Both the position numbers and the translations under genes were made by a program. The notes beneath the pieces were generated by a model. That model worked only from the letters and a program-made list of their open reading frames with translations, was not told the origin of the DNA and made no database searches. A stretch of DNA of 64,000 nt, taken from contig CM043956.1 in assembly GCA_014529385.2 (NCBI GenBank), positions 60,211,120 to 60,275,119 of the forward strand. Direction: 5' to 3'. The stretch's first letter is position 1. Each line of letters starts with the position of its first letter. Shown one piece after another: positions 49,714 to 60,369 of this stretch. Origin of the DNA: Adiantum capillus-veneris. Its lineage: Eukaryota; Streptophyta; Polypodiopsida; Polypodiales; Pteridaceae.

Positions 49714-51027
49714 ATGGATGATGAGGAGTTTCTTTCTTCTTTGTCACCACAGCAGAGACAGTGGTACGTGGAGCGTCATCGCTCTGGCGCATCATCGCGC
49801 GTTCCTACACCATCCGCATCTCCCTCTCTTTCGGAGCATTCGGCGCGCTCCGAAGCTTCGGCGTCGACGAGACGAGCGTCACACTCGTCTAGACACCGGC
49901 GCTCTAGTGGTGGCGGTGGCGGTTGTTGTGGGGATTCCGCCACCGATGCCTCCACACCGCCTCGTGTTCGACGAGGCTCTTTACCCTCCCCTTCTTTGCC
50001 CGCCCCCACACCAGCCACAGCATCGCCATCTACGCCAGGTTTTGCACGGCTGACTGTTCCTAGAAGCTACACACCTCTACCTACTCCGCCAGGAGCCACC
50101 CCACTCGACACTCCTCGCTTCGGGGCCCAGACGCCGGTGGAGACACCTGACGTCCGTACCCCCATCGACACGCCGCTAGAGACCCCTGCCGGGACACCCA
50201 GGTTCATGCGTCACCGGCCAGAGGGCTTGCCTTACTCCGTCGACATCAGCGGCGGCATCATCATGGATGATGACGGCAAGAAGGTGATCTCGCGCATGCG
50301 TGGTCTTTGCTCTCAGCTGTTTAGACACTATATACTAAACAAATGGAGTGAAGTACCAAGTGATTTAAAAAACAGAGTCATCAGCATACTTCATGATGAG
50401 TTTCCCGTTCCAACACGGGATCAGCGCTTCAATGAAGACCTGATGAAGATTCGAATGCGCGAATACTGCAAACACAAGCGTTCCGAAGTGCAAAAAGCAA
50501 TCAAGAATGGGTGGAATAGGCCAGATTGGCTGGCCAAAGAAGATTGGAAGAATGCGAAGAAAGCAGCGCGCGAGAATCCCGACAAGTGGAAGCAACAAAA
50601 GGATGCAGCCAGAGCGCGAGTAGAGGCAGGGAGCTCGCACCACTTGGGGAGCGGTGGATGGGCATCATTTGAGGCCGATTTTGTAAGTCTTTTCACATTG
50701 CTCTTTATGCATGTTCGATAGTTTAGGGTTTATGAGTTTTTTAGTTCTAACATAATGAAATCTTTGTATGTTTTGACAGTGGTCGATGACAGGACGTGAT
50801 CCCACACCGTACGAGCGCGAGTACGCAGGCAGGAAGGGCTTAAACGCCCTGATGGACATTCTCAGTTCTCGCGGCGGCATGGTTAGTATTAGGGTTTACT
50901 CTTTTTTATTTTTTGTATTGTTTTATAAATGTCGTTATATGTTTATATTTACTGAAAACTGTCTTATTGTCTTTTTTTGCAGAATCCGACAGATACGCCG
51001 CTTGGGCGCGATGAGACGTCTGATTAG
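49714..51027 (+). CDS. CACTA-2 gene 2: second transposon protein (Transposase_24 / TNPA-like)
   Basis: Exons 49,714-50,682, 50,780-50,881 and 50,983-51,027 join in phase and encode about 371 residues, apparently intact. The start ATG follows an acceptor (TTTAATGCAG|GT). Residues 1-60 are Ser- and Arg-rich. Residues 60-170 form a low-complexity Pro/Thr region with repeated (D/E)TP words (PVETPDVRTPIDTPLETP). From about 175 on there is a folded domain (LFRHYILNKWSEVPSDLKNR, DWLAKEDWKNAKKAARENPD, GGWASFEADF then WSMTGRDPTPYEREYAGRKG). It resembles the plant Ptta/En/Spm Transposase_24 family. By family analogy it would bind the subterminal AGCGACGC repeats; this is inferred. The first exon is GC-rich, unlike its surroundings. 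Confidence 0.85.
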
Positions 51028-51376
51028 ACGACGTCAGTTTAGCCGTAGCTAGATAGCATTATTTTAGGGTTTCTCATAGCTTATGTATCATGAGACGGAT
51101 TTTATACGTCTTTTTGAACCATGTATATTATTACATTTGTCACCGCAGTTCCTTTTGCCAATCAATTCTTTATGCCTATGATGTTGTACAATTGTCATTA
51201 TTACATTTGCCAATCAATTCAGTTTGCCTATGATGTGTACAATTGTCAATTTTGCAAACAATGCGTCTTGTGGGTGACTATTTTGGGTCTATTATCTACC
51301 TTTGCACTTTTTTTAAAAAGTGAATCAAGTACAATATGGTTGATGGGTGGCAGGGCATTCAATGCCCTGCCACCAA

Positions 51377-51600
51377 AAAAATATTCTCTCGAGCGTCGCT
51401 ATAAGCGTCGCTATTTATGGCTCTGTAGCGTCGCTATATGCGTCGCTATAGTCTTCTGTGAGAGCGTCGCTATAGGCGTCGCTATATAGCGACGCTCATA
51501 GCGACGCATATAGCGACGCCTATAGCGACGCTCTCGTAGCGACACTCTTAGCGATGGTTTTAGCGACGCCGGGGTTTATAAAAACCCAGTGTATTTCCGT
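51377..51600. promoter_or_regulatory. CACTA-2 right subterminal repeat array and hairpins
   Basis: More than a dozen copies of GCGTCGCTAT or ATAGCGACGC, direct on the left and inverted on the right. One hairpin near 51,462-51,535 has 27-nt perfect arms (AGAGCGTCGCTATAGGCGTC and its continuation) around AGCGACGCTCATAGCGACGC. Likely transposase-binding sites near the 3' terminus. Confidence 0.85.
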
Positions 51601-51639
51601 CGCTAACAGCGTCACAAGAGCACACAACCTCTTGTAGTG

Positions 51640-52015
51640 TTTGTTCGCAAGACATGTGATTCTTGTGTGCACTTTATTACAGTCTTTTGGTCCTCATAAT
51701 GCAAGTTAGAAAGTCTCTAAATCTCATCTGCTTGGTGCTTCACTATGTATTTACAAGTTTTTGATTTGTTGTTAAGAGCTTTACAGTAGCCAAGCAATCC
51801 ATTCTCTCCATTACCTGCAAAGGTCAATAAGTTAGTGGGATTTGAAAATGCAGGGAAAGTATTGGTCATGGGATTCAATGGATAGAGTGAGACTTTTGTC
51901 CAAATATCTAAGTGTTTTGCTCCCTTTGCTCTAAGTCTCTCTATCATGACTGGTGTCACTTTGATGTTAGTTTTGCCTCGCTTACACAGTGGCGTATATT
52001 GGGGATCAGGTCAAT
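51640..52015 (-). pseudogene. Decayed DDE-like transposase gene, N-terminal part
   Basis: Upstream piece of the gene interrupted by CACTA-2. It holds YTPLCKRGKTNIKVTPVMIE, then LDIWTKVSLYPLNPMTNTFP and NGLLGYCKALNNKSKTCKYI, then (after an in-frame TAG or an intron acceptor) LSNLHYEDQKTVIKCTQESH up to the insertion point. Across the TTT duplication the frame continues directly into VQSLQNKKTMLGSHVRQKKL at 43,937 and below. The region is likely a DNA-binding head followed by a coiled coil. The start codon was not located. Confidence 0.6.
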
Positions 52016-52430
52016 GTGCAGATGATAGAAGGGTCTTAAAAAGGACGACATTTGTGGGGTGAAAGAAGAAGCCATGTATGCAATAGTGCAAGAAAGGGTG
52101 GTTTTTTTTTTAGTTCAACGCACAAACAGTGAGAGAGTAAGGAGAGAGCAAGTTTGGTAGGATACGTCCTATTTCCTTTAGTCATACATTCCACGTACAG
52201 GAAATTCCCTCCAATTCTAGGAAATTCATTAAATGCAACTAAAAACTATTTATTCTTCAATCATCACGGCCATTATGACATTGTGGCAAGAATCTACTTG
52301 TAAGTGCAATTTTTGAATGGTTATTCCAAGTTTACAATTGCTTTTACCACACCTATTTTCTAAAGAGAGAAAGTCAAAATTCTATTTTTCTTAGAAGGCC
52401 CTCCAAATGCCCTTCGAAATTTCATAATGG
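52016..52430. other. Unassigned DNA right of the transposase gene
   Basis: No recognisable coding sequence or repeat. It should contain the right end of the inferred large transposon if the element is complete, but no terminal inverted repeat partner was identified. Confidence 0.4.
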
Positions 52431-53900
52431 ATGATATCTAAAGAGGTGCCACTTGACCTTTGGCACTACCAGGCCCTACTTAGGTCTACTAGTATGTATA
52501 TGTATCTACGTGTTTGTGTGCTAATATACTTGTGTACGTATTTATAGATGAGTGAGTAGGGGAGAAAGCTTAATCTTATATTTCTCTTTGTAATGTAGAT
52601 GTCAGACAAGAGACCACCTGGTGGGGAGCAGCCAACTTGCTCTTCTTTTGGTTGGTTCACATCTAGGTGGGCTCCCACTCGGGGTGAACATCGCCTCCAG
52701 TGGACCCAAGTCTTGAGTCGATGAGAACAAGCAAAGAAATAAAGAATGTTTTTGGTTAGTTGACCCTAAACCATGAGTGTCATAGGTTTATTTTTGTTAT
52801 TTGCAGGCATGACCATCCTACAGCTACCCTTCTCAGGTTCCTCTACCGGTCATAGATCCAGACCTACCACGGGCTCTCTCTTTACGAGACCAGTACATTC
52901 GAGAGACAGAGAATTTGTTTGGTCGCTACACTCAGCAACTTGCGACCTACGATATTTCTCCACAGACTACATCATGGGGGAGTCAGGGAGGGACTCCTTA
53001 CCTACAGAGCCTCGCATCGATGACACCTCAGTCTACAGCCCCTTCTTATCGTCCTACTCCCCTTCCATCACAGGGTCCCACTCCCATCGCATCACAGGGT
53101 CCTACTATCTACGTTGATTGGGTAAAGAAGTAGTGGTGCATGTGTAGATTAGGTATAGTTAAGTTGTAGATAGAGACATGTAGATTAGGTAAAGATTAGG
53201 TGTAGAGAGTGATAAAGAGAGAGTAGAGAGAGAAAAAAAGTGTGTGTATATATAAGTGAGTCCATGCACATGAGTATGTGTATATATGCATGTATATAGG
53301 CACTAAGTAAGGGATCATAGCACCACATAGTTGAATGCTTCCTCTAAAGTATGGTCCCTTTTTAATCATGCCAACAACAGTCCTTGATCCAGTCATGTAT
53401 GGATTACCACAACGTACCTTTGGTTTTACCAGGATTGAGATTGTGATTATATGTAAAGAGGTGCCATTAGACTATTGGCACTACTAGCCCCTACTTAGGT
53501 GTAATAGTGTGGTCCAAGTCTATATATAGTTATAAGTGTATATATGCTCCATAAATATGTGTCCCATACATGAGTGTGTAGATGGGAGTCTATGCATATA
53601 TATATGTGTGTGAGTGTGTGCATATATACATGTACATAGACACTAAGCAAGGGAGAATAGCACCCCATGGTTGAACACTTCCACTCAAGTATAGCCCCTT
53701 TTTTTAAACTTATGGCTTTATAGTCCTTGATCCACCCATGTTGGATTACCACAATGTACTATTGGTTTTAGCATGATTAAGATTGTGAGGATATCTAAAG
53801 CAGTGCCACTCGGCGATCGACACTACTAGCCCATACTTAGGTCTAATAGTATATGTGTATGCATGTTTTTGCGTATCTAGGTGAGTGTATATATATGTAT
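52430..53900. repeat. Three spaced copies of a short repeat
   Basis: A block containing (T/A)AAAG(A/C)(G/A)GTGCCA, GGCACTAC(C/T)AG(G/C)CC and TACTTAGGTSTAMTAGT occurs near 52,440-52,500, 53,455-53,510 and 53,795-53,855. It is followed each time by TATGTGTATATG-like words. The second and third copies are also preceded by a shared GGATTACCACAA(C/T)GTAC segment. Tandem or segmental duplication inside the gene remnant described next. Confidence 0.75.
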
Positions 53901-55283
53901 GCATGGATGTACGTATCTCTCTATTTGTATTTACCTTACGTAGAGAGATAGAGATGTGTAAATTAGTTGTAGATGATAAAGAAGCGGTGTAGATTGGATG
54001 TAGACATTTAGAGGTATGCAAATTAAGTATAGGGAGATTAGAGAGGGGTTGGGTCCTAATACTTACAAACTAATCTATTGTAGATGTCAGACAAAAGAAC
54101 ACCTCCTAGGGAGAATCCCTCAGATTCTTCCTTTGGTTGGCTCTTCACGTCCCAAATGGCCCCCATCAGCCAGTGTGGGTGTTGCTTCCAATGGATTCAA
54201 CTCTTGAGGTGGTAATTCCAAGCAATGAATTTAAGTTTATCTATAGTTAGTTTAGGCGAACTTGAGTATAGTATTCTTTCTATTATATGCAAGCATGACC
54301 CTCTTTTGGTTATGAAGAGGCCAATCCATCTACTCAGGTTCCTCAGCTAGTGGTAAATCCGGACCTACGATGCACCCTATTTCAAAGCATGCTAGTCCAA
54401 TTGTAGAGGACAAGGCAACTGACGCTCCCATGCAATGTACGCACGGGTGCTACTACAGGGTCAAGTATGGCGGTGAGCTCAATTTTGGCATCGCACAGGG
54501 CAGGGAATTTTTGCACCACCTGCATATTCTTATACACTCAACGTATAAGAATTATTTTATTAAATTCAAAGACCAATTGCTCAATCATGCACACTATGTT
54601 GATGAAGTGTTGCATGCTTGATTTCCAAATGGCTCCAATGAACGTTTCTCAATGTAATGGTTGGAGGGGTATATAATTTTTTTTTGAAAAATAAGCGATC
54701 AAGTGTACAATGGACCGCAACTATCCATGTCAAAAATCCAGAGGGGAGCTATCATGGTGGCAACATGTGAGACAAAGTGGGAGCGGGCCATGCAAGAAAA
54801 GGGTGAGGAAGTAGTAATAGGCTCATCCCACATTCAATAGCATGAAGCTCAGGCCAGGCAAACCCCCATGCACTATGGTTTGAAAGGCAAAGTAGTCTGG
54901 AAAGATAAATATGTAAGTAATTTTTAATTGTACAAGTTCTATATAGAAGATGTTTTAGCTTATGAATTTTTTTGGTTATTTTTCACTTAGGAAAATATCC
55001 CTTTGACCCGTCCTACTAGAGAGATGGTCAAGTATCAAGAGAGACACACAAAGTTTGATACTTGGCGATGGTTGTTGGAAAACAATCATATCTCTTGTGA
55101 TCAATTCAACTCAGCACTCGGATCTCTATAAGTAGTAAGTGTAGTCACTGGATATTGTATTAATTGTTTTGGGTTATTGAATTATATTATTTGGTTTTGG
55201 TTGTTGTAGAGTTAGAGCGATCAAACTTATGTAACTCTAAACGGGGATGAGGAGGACGAGGAAGATGAGGACTTAGATTCATA
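52600..55283 (+). pseudogene. Decayed multi-exon gene with duplicated 5' exons
   Basis: Exon-like pieces with splice signals. MSDKRPPGGEQPTCSSFGWF at 52,600 has a diverged twin at 54,086 (MSDKRTPPRENPSDSSFGWL). A second exon at about 52,806 (QVPLPVIDPDLPRALSLRDQ, then a Pro/Ser/Gln-rich stretch) has a twin near 54,300 (QVPQLVVNPDL). A later exon ends at about 54,912 (MVATCETKWERAMQEKGEEV, KGKVVWKDKY then GTAAGT). Another starts near 54,990 (ENIPLTRPTREMVKYQERHT, WLLENNHISCDQFNSALGSL). The end is acidic (NGDEEDEEDEDLDS, about 55,240-55,283). Frame breaks are present. The style resembles the second, non-catalytic gene of plant CACTA-like transposons, but I cannot assign it firmly. Confidence 0.5.
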
Positions 55284-55562
55284 GATATATTTTTGTAGTC
55301 CTCTTTTACAAGTGCAAATTATATGGCACAACAAACCCTCATGATTTGTATATAAAACTCATTTGGAAGTTTGACTTTATTTGTAATCAAATTTATGTAT
55401 TGTTCTTTTGTACTTCAATTAATTTTAAACTTTATTATTATTTTTTAATACACTTTTTAGATTGCATTTGATATTTGATATGTTTTATGCAAGTCAAAAA
55501 TAAAGATGCTCATTTTGGATGGCCCAAATGAACTACTTTATTTTTGAAAGCCATGTAGAGAC

Positions 55563-55642
55563 AATGTGCATGGTAATAGTAGCGATAACTAGCGATAACT
55601 AACTGACACGGATATATATCCATGTCTATTACCATGCATATT
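55563..55642. repeat. 80-bp inverted repeat (hairpin)
   Basis: Arms AATGTGCATGGTAATAG (55,563-55,579) and its reverse complement (55,626-55,642) match at 16 of 17 positions around a 46-nt loop. The loop contains two copies of TAGCGATAACTA and an inner near-palindrome, ACACGGATATATATCCATGT. It could be a very small foldback element or an RNA hairpin. Confidence 0.7.
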
Positions 55643-55846
55643 GTTGTTGGACCACTACTATTTCCACCCACACAATGTTTTCTCTTTCTATTTTCCTTTG
55701 TTAATCCATGGCAATGTTGCCGATTCTAGACTTTTCCTCTTATACTGTCTCTCTCTCAACGAACCTTTTATCTTCACCATGGTGTACCTGTGTGATTTGA
55801 TAGGTCATTTTGGCACCTAGAAGACGTTAATATAACACTTCATTTC

Positions 55847-55848
<2 letters not shown>

Positions 55849-55904
<56 letters not shown>

Positions 55905-55990
55905 GCTTGTCCTCAATGCATGTCTCTAGGTGTGTGTGTGTGTGTGTGTGTGTTTGGGGCGGCGGTTGGGGGGGGGGGGGGGGGGGGGGG
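55849..55990. repeat. (CT)n, (GT)n and a poly-G run
   Basis: CT at about 55,849-55,901, GT at about 55,931-55,951, then an uninterrupted G run of about 22 nt at 55,969-55,990 preceded by GGGGCGGCGGTT. The G run can form stacked G-quadruplex structures. Confidence 0.93.
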
Positions 55991-56574
55991 CTTCGTCTAC
56001 AAGAACCACTCACTTTTACTCTCTCAAAAGACAAAGAAGTCGTGGGAGCGAAATGGCTCTCTGCATCTTCTTCAAAAAAAAATAAGAATTGCAAGCATTG
56101 CTTAAGTGATGCCCAATAGTTTGCAAACATTGCAAAATGTGTTTTTCTTTTGCGATGTCATGTACGATGCACATAACAACCTCCATAGTGATGCCTCTAC
56201 TCAAAGAAATTGTGATTTAGCAACACACAAGCAACACCCACTAATTTTACAAGTGTCACAACTCCAAAAGGTTTCTTGTATTGAGTGAAAATAAAACATT
56301 ATAATGTTATGCTTAACAAGACATGCATTAGGGCTGACTAGTAAGTAGATGCTATCTAATTTAGAAGCTTGTTGCCACCCACTTAGAGCACCTCGTGCAC
56401 TAATTCAAGATGACTTTGCTTCACAAATTGTCTGGATCAAGGATGCTCTCCCTAACTATGCTGAAATTGGACCATTTACCCTATGTGTTAGATGTCCAAG
56501 CCTTAGAAATTATAACATACTCACCAATTTATTGAAGTATGAAAAGTGATTGTAACTTTATAAAGACTAGCTTG

Positions 56575-57262
56575 CGGGCGACCCGCCTATCGCTCGCTCT
56601 TACCAATAGTACAATGGCAAAGCGTTCAACGACGGCACCATCAGAGGTAGTGTTTAAGCATGCAAACACTATCTGCATAAGTCCTACATTTAGAGAGAGA
56701 GAGAGAGAAGGGAGAAAATGTGCTTAATGCCTTTCTCTCTTTCCCATAGACGATGTGCCCGGAGACGATGGCATCCTTTCTCCATGTCTATCTATTTGAT
56801 TTGTAGCCCATTTCAAATTTACAAACTTCTATTTCTCTTCGATTTACTCTCTTTCATGCATAATAATTCTCTCTCTATATTTATTTATTTATTTATCCCA
56901 TTCCGCAATACACGTATCCTCTCCATCTCTCTCTATTTGACCATTTCAACATACAAACTCTATCCCAAAAAGTGTTGCCAAGAGGGAGAGAGTGGAGAAT
57001 ATTTGGTTGCAGTGCCATCTCAAAGTGTGATTGTAGGCAACAGATGCAGAATGCTCACTGGCACCTCGCAATGACTGCAAAAACTTCATAATTGAACCAT
57101 GCATTTATTGAAGACATTTTTTCCACAACTCTTATATCAAATGATATACCCACTCTAGAGATATCAAGCCTTGACTTAGCTAAATTACATACAATGGGTC
57201 TAGTAGAGCCCAAGCACAATCAAAGGCCGGGTCTATAGTAGCCGGATACACTAATGAGCCGA
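56575..57262. repeat. Dispersed repeat R, copy 2
   Basis: Diverged copy of 11,035-11,746 in the same orientation, with the same landmark order. It has only a short GA run (56,694-56,709) where copy 1 has a long one, so the microsatellite expanded or contracted after the copies split. It is preceded by ACTAGCTTGCGGGCGACCCG. Confidence 0.7.
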
Positions 57263-57639
57263 TCCAATAAACATAAGGAAAGTGAGGAGTACAAAACCTT
57301 GATCCGTTGAGCCACCATGGAGATTTTGATAACATGAAACAATATGTACCGGAGAGCTCTCTAGCTCTATTAATGCATCTCGCAACTATTTTATATCGAG
57401 GGATTACCATTCCACCTCAAAGAAACCTGATATTTTCCTCAGACTCACAAAACACAATAGCCAGTGCTGTCTCACAAAGCAGCCCACTATGGGTGCCCTA
57501 AAACAACTTGCTAAAGGGGATATCTATTCAAAAGAGCACCAAATGTGTACTACTCAGAAAATCCTTACTTCATACTAATAGTTTTCTAGTCTATGCAAGG
57601 GAACGTACAATCCACAGCCCACTACAAGAAACTGTTGTA

Positions 57640-59480
57640 TGTGATTGCATTTGGAGAGATTCCCTCTCTCTACATTTGTAGAAATCAACCACAGAGTTTT
57701 GTGACCTTGAACCTTGTCTTCAAGATGCAAGCATATATGATTGCATCTTGAGAGACACCCTTGCTTCACATCTACCAAAAACAGCCCAAAGCTTCTTGGT
57801 CCTACCCAAGATGGGCATATGCCACAATCAGTGCATCCCTTGGCATACATGTCGCCCAAGACAGCGCCAAGCACGACATTTTCTTTTCAAAAAGCCTCAC
57901 TAACATTTGGCACACATGTCACCTAAGGCACTGCCAAGCACGACATTTTCTTTTCTTTTGTGCTTTATGGCGTGCACCACATTTGGCATACATGTCAACA
58001 AAAGCATGCCAAGCATGACATTTTCTTTTTAGAAAACCTTACTAACAATATCACGGTGATTTCTCTTGCCTATATCAGCATGTGCAAGTGTTCTCGATTG
58101 CACTTGGCCCTTGCTTTCAAGATGAAAGCATATATGATTGCATCGGAGAGACACCCTCACTTTGCATCTGTCAAAAACAGCCCAGAGCTTCTTTGCCCTA
58201 CTCAAGTTGGTCATATGGAGTACTCAATGCAATCCAAGAGAAGGCATCCCAGACAAGAAGCTCCTCCAGCACTTTCTGTGCTTTATGAAATGCACCACAT
58301 TTGGCATACATGTCGACCATGGCAATGTCAAGCACGACATTTTCTTTCAACAACTTTTGACTAACAATATCATCATGAATTGTTTTGCCCATATCAAGAG
58401 GTGCAAGTGTACATGATTGCATTTGGCCCTTGCCTTCTACCATAAAATCTAATATCTAACCAACCCAAATGATTTTCTCATATTAAACTAATGGGAGAAT
58501 AAACAGGAACAAGGGTTAGAATATAGACATGTGCTTATGGATCTGTCTCAACACGGGGCCAAGGTTAAAAGGGGTGCAAATGAGAGATGGTCTATTAAAC
58601 AGAAATTCTACCTAATGGAGCTTAAATACCTTAGGTTTAGCTTCATTAAAGACCTTCAAAAGTTAGTGTTAAAAAGTCCTTTGACCTTAGGCAAGCTAGG
58701 GCTGACCTTGAGGTGGGAATCCTACCCAAGCATGAGGTGCTTGTCGTGCTTGCTAACTAAGGTGCTTAAGGTGTTTGTGTAAACCTTGCCCAAGCTTGAG
58801 GTGCTTCTCATGCTCTCTTGCAAAAGTATTGTTCATGCCAAGTTAATTAATTACTATGTTTATGTTGCTACCATCGATTAAATTAACCCTCTATGTCCTC
58901 AAACTAGTCTCACAAAAATGCTCACTCTAATTCTCTTAATTCCGCTATCCTCAAAGTTCATAGGCCATTTCTATTACATTGGTATCAGAGCATTTGGTTT
59001 CATCAGTGCATTCCAAGAGACGACATCCCGCACAGAAATCTCCTCAAGCACATTTTTGTGCTTTATAAAGTGCACCACATTCAGTATACATATCGACCAA
59101 GGCAGTGCCGAGCAAGACGTTTTCTTTCAAAAAACCCTTAATAACAATATCAAGGCTTCTTGGCCTTGCCCAAGTTGGGCATATCCCGCAATAAATGCAT
59201 TCCAAGAGATGCCATTCCACACAGGAACCTCGTCAGACACCTTTTGTGATTTATGAAGTGCACCACATTTGGCATACATGTCGACCAAGGTAGTGCTAAG
59301 CACGTCATTTTCTTTCAACAACCCCTAACTAACAATATCATCATGAATTGTTTTACCCATATGTGTAGGTGCAAGTGTACATGATTGCATTTGACCCTTG
59401 CCTTCAAGATGCAAGTGTATGTGATTGCATTGGAGACACACGGAATTGAGGATTTTGCCCCGCCTCAGACCAATTAGAGG
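57640..59480 (-). pseudogene. Decayed PPR gene with several repeated pieces
   Basis: Minus-strand remnants of a pentatricopeptide repeat protein. Such plant proteins usually bind organelle RNA. The best unit (59,321-59,140) reads LLKENDVLSTTLVDMYAKCG, ALHKSQKVSDEVPVWNGISW and NAFIAGYAQLGQGQEALIL. A second (58,360-58,200) reads LLKENVVLDIAMVDMYAKCG, AFHKAQKVLEELLVWDAFSW. Shorter copies of the same VDMYAKCG segment occur near 59,120-58,990, 57,990-57,950 and 57,890-57,830. Segments such as HIHLHLEGKGQMQSCTLAPT and MGKTIHDDIV precede several of them. The copies are more like one another than ordinary neighbouring PPR motifs would be, so one piece has been duplicated several times. Stops and frameshifts are scattered throughout. 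Confidence 0.75.
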
Positions 59481-59519
59481 CCATGAATCTTTGAAAGGGT
59501 ATGGAAACCACACCAATCC

Positions 59520-60185
59520 CTACCCTTGCAAAGGTTTATGGACATCGCAATTGGGAGACACAGTCGCCAAATTTTGACCGTTGTCCCTTGGTGAGCCCAA
59601 AGCCAAAAATTTGGCGATTGTGCCACCCTAGACTGACAAGAGGAGAACGAATGGCCATGAAACTTTGCATTGGTGGGGTAAGCACATTAGTCCTTGTCCC
59701 TAAAAAGCCTCATGGCCATCCCAATCTGTCTCGGCAGCACAATCGCCAACTTTTGGGCATTGGACCCTCGGCGAGGCCAAAAAAAATAAATTGCGATTGT
59801 GCCACACTCGAGGGACGACGTGGGAACAAATTTCCATGAAAGTTTGTGGGGAAATAAAATTGCACTTACCTCTATCCTTGCAAAGTTTCATGGCCATCGC
59901 AATCTGTCTCGATGGTCGAGGGAGGCACAATCGCCAACTTTTGGCCATTGGGCCCTTGGCGAGCCCAAAGCCAAAAAAGTGGCAATTGTGCCGCCCTTGA
60001 CCAACGAGACGAGAATAGAGGGCCACAAAAATTTCCACGGATAGGGGAAGCGCTCTCACCCCCATGCCTATAAAGTTTCATGGCCATCCTAATCCATCCT
60101 GACGGTCCAGGCTGGCACAATTGCCAACTATTGGCCATTGGGACCTTGGCGAGCCCAAAGCCAAAAAATTGTTGAATGTGCCACC
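59520..60185. repeat. Satellite tract in inverted orientation
   Basis: About 3.5 diverged units of the same palindromic satellite as at 11.8-23.7 kb. Here the words CCAACTTTTGGCCATTGGG and CCTTGGCGAGCCCAAAGCC show the opposite orientation. The tract lies about 36 kb from the main array, so this family is dispersed and not confined to one array. Confidence 0.85.
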
Positions 60186-60189
60186 TTGT

Positions 60190-60369
60190 GTAATGCCTAT
60201 AGCTCCGCAGAGGAGCAATAAGCACTACGAGAATGGATGCCCTCAAACTTACTTACATTAGATGAACAACAATGTATATGAAGACAGAATAGAAGACAGT
60301 ACACAGGAACAGAACACCATCTTCTTTATTGATATGTAACCGAACACAGGATTACATGAGAATGATATA
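60190..60369. other. Short unassigned piece, LTR-like
   Basis: Begins TGTAATGCCTATAGCTCC right after the satellite. It contains TTCTTTATTGATATGTAACCG and ACAGGATTACATGAG, words common near the end of minus-oriented copia LTRs. No partner was found and the piece stays unclassified. Confidence 0.35.

Larger units (their letters stand above)
43941..51639 (+). mobile_element. CACTA-2, full-length CACTA (En/Spm) transposon
   Basis: 7,699 bp with matching termini CACTACAAGAGG (left) and CCTCTTGTAGTG (right). TTT is duplicated at 43,938-43,940 and 51,640-51,642, the 3-bp duplication typical of the superfamily. Both ends carry subterminal arrays of AGCGACGC / GCGTCGCT arranged as hairpins. Inside are two genes on the plus strand: gene 1 (45,714-49,441, six coding exons, tnp2, DUF4218 and DUF4216 type) and gene 2 (49,714-51,027, three exons). 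It sits inside a decayed transposase gene. Gene 2 looks intact, while gene 1 has one in-frame stop and one frameshift. It was therefore mobile recently but probably could no longer move on its own. Confidence 0.95.
55284..56574. other. Mostly unassigned DNA
   Basis: Apart from the hairpin at 55,563-55,642 and the microsatellites at 55,849-55,990, I see nothing that supports a gene. Open frames near 55,900-56,130 are products of the CT, GT and G runs. Confidence 0.5.

Noticed and set aside
41610-52015. Reassigned stop codon (several in-frame TAG)
   Set aside because: TAA and TGA also interrupt the transposase-like frame, so simple decay explains the pattern better than recoding.
60190-60369. 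A solo copia LTR
   Set aside because: Only weak word similarity, no target duplication and no clear second border.
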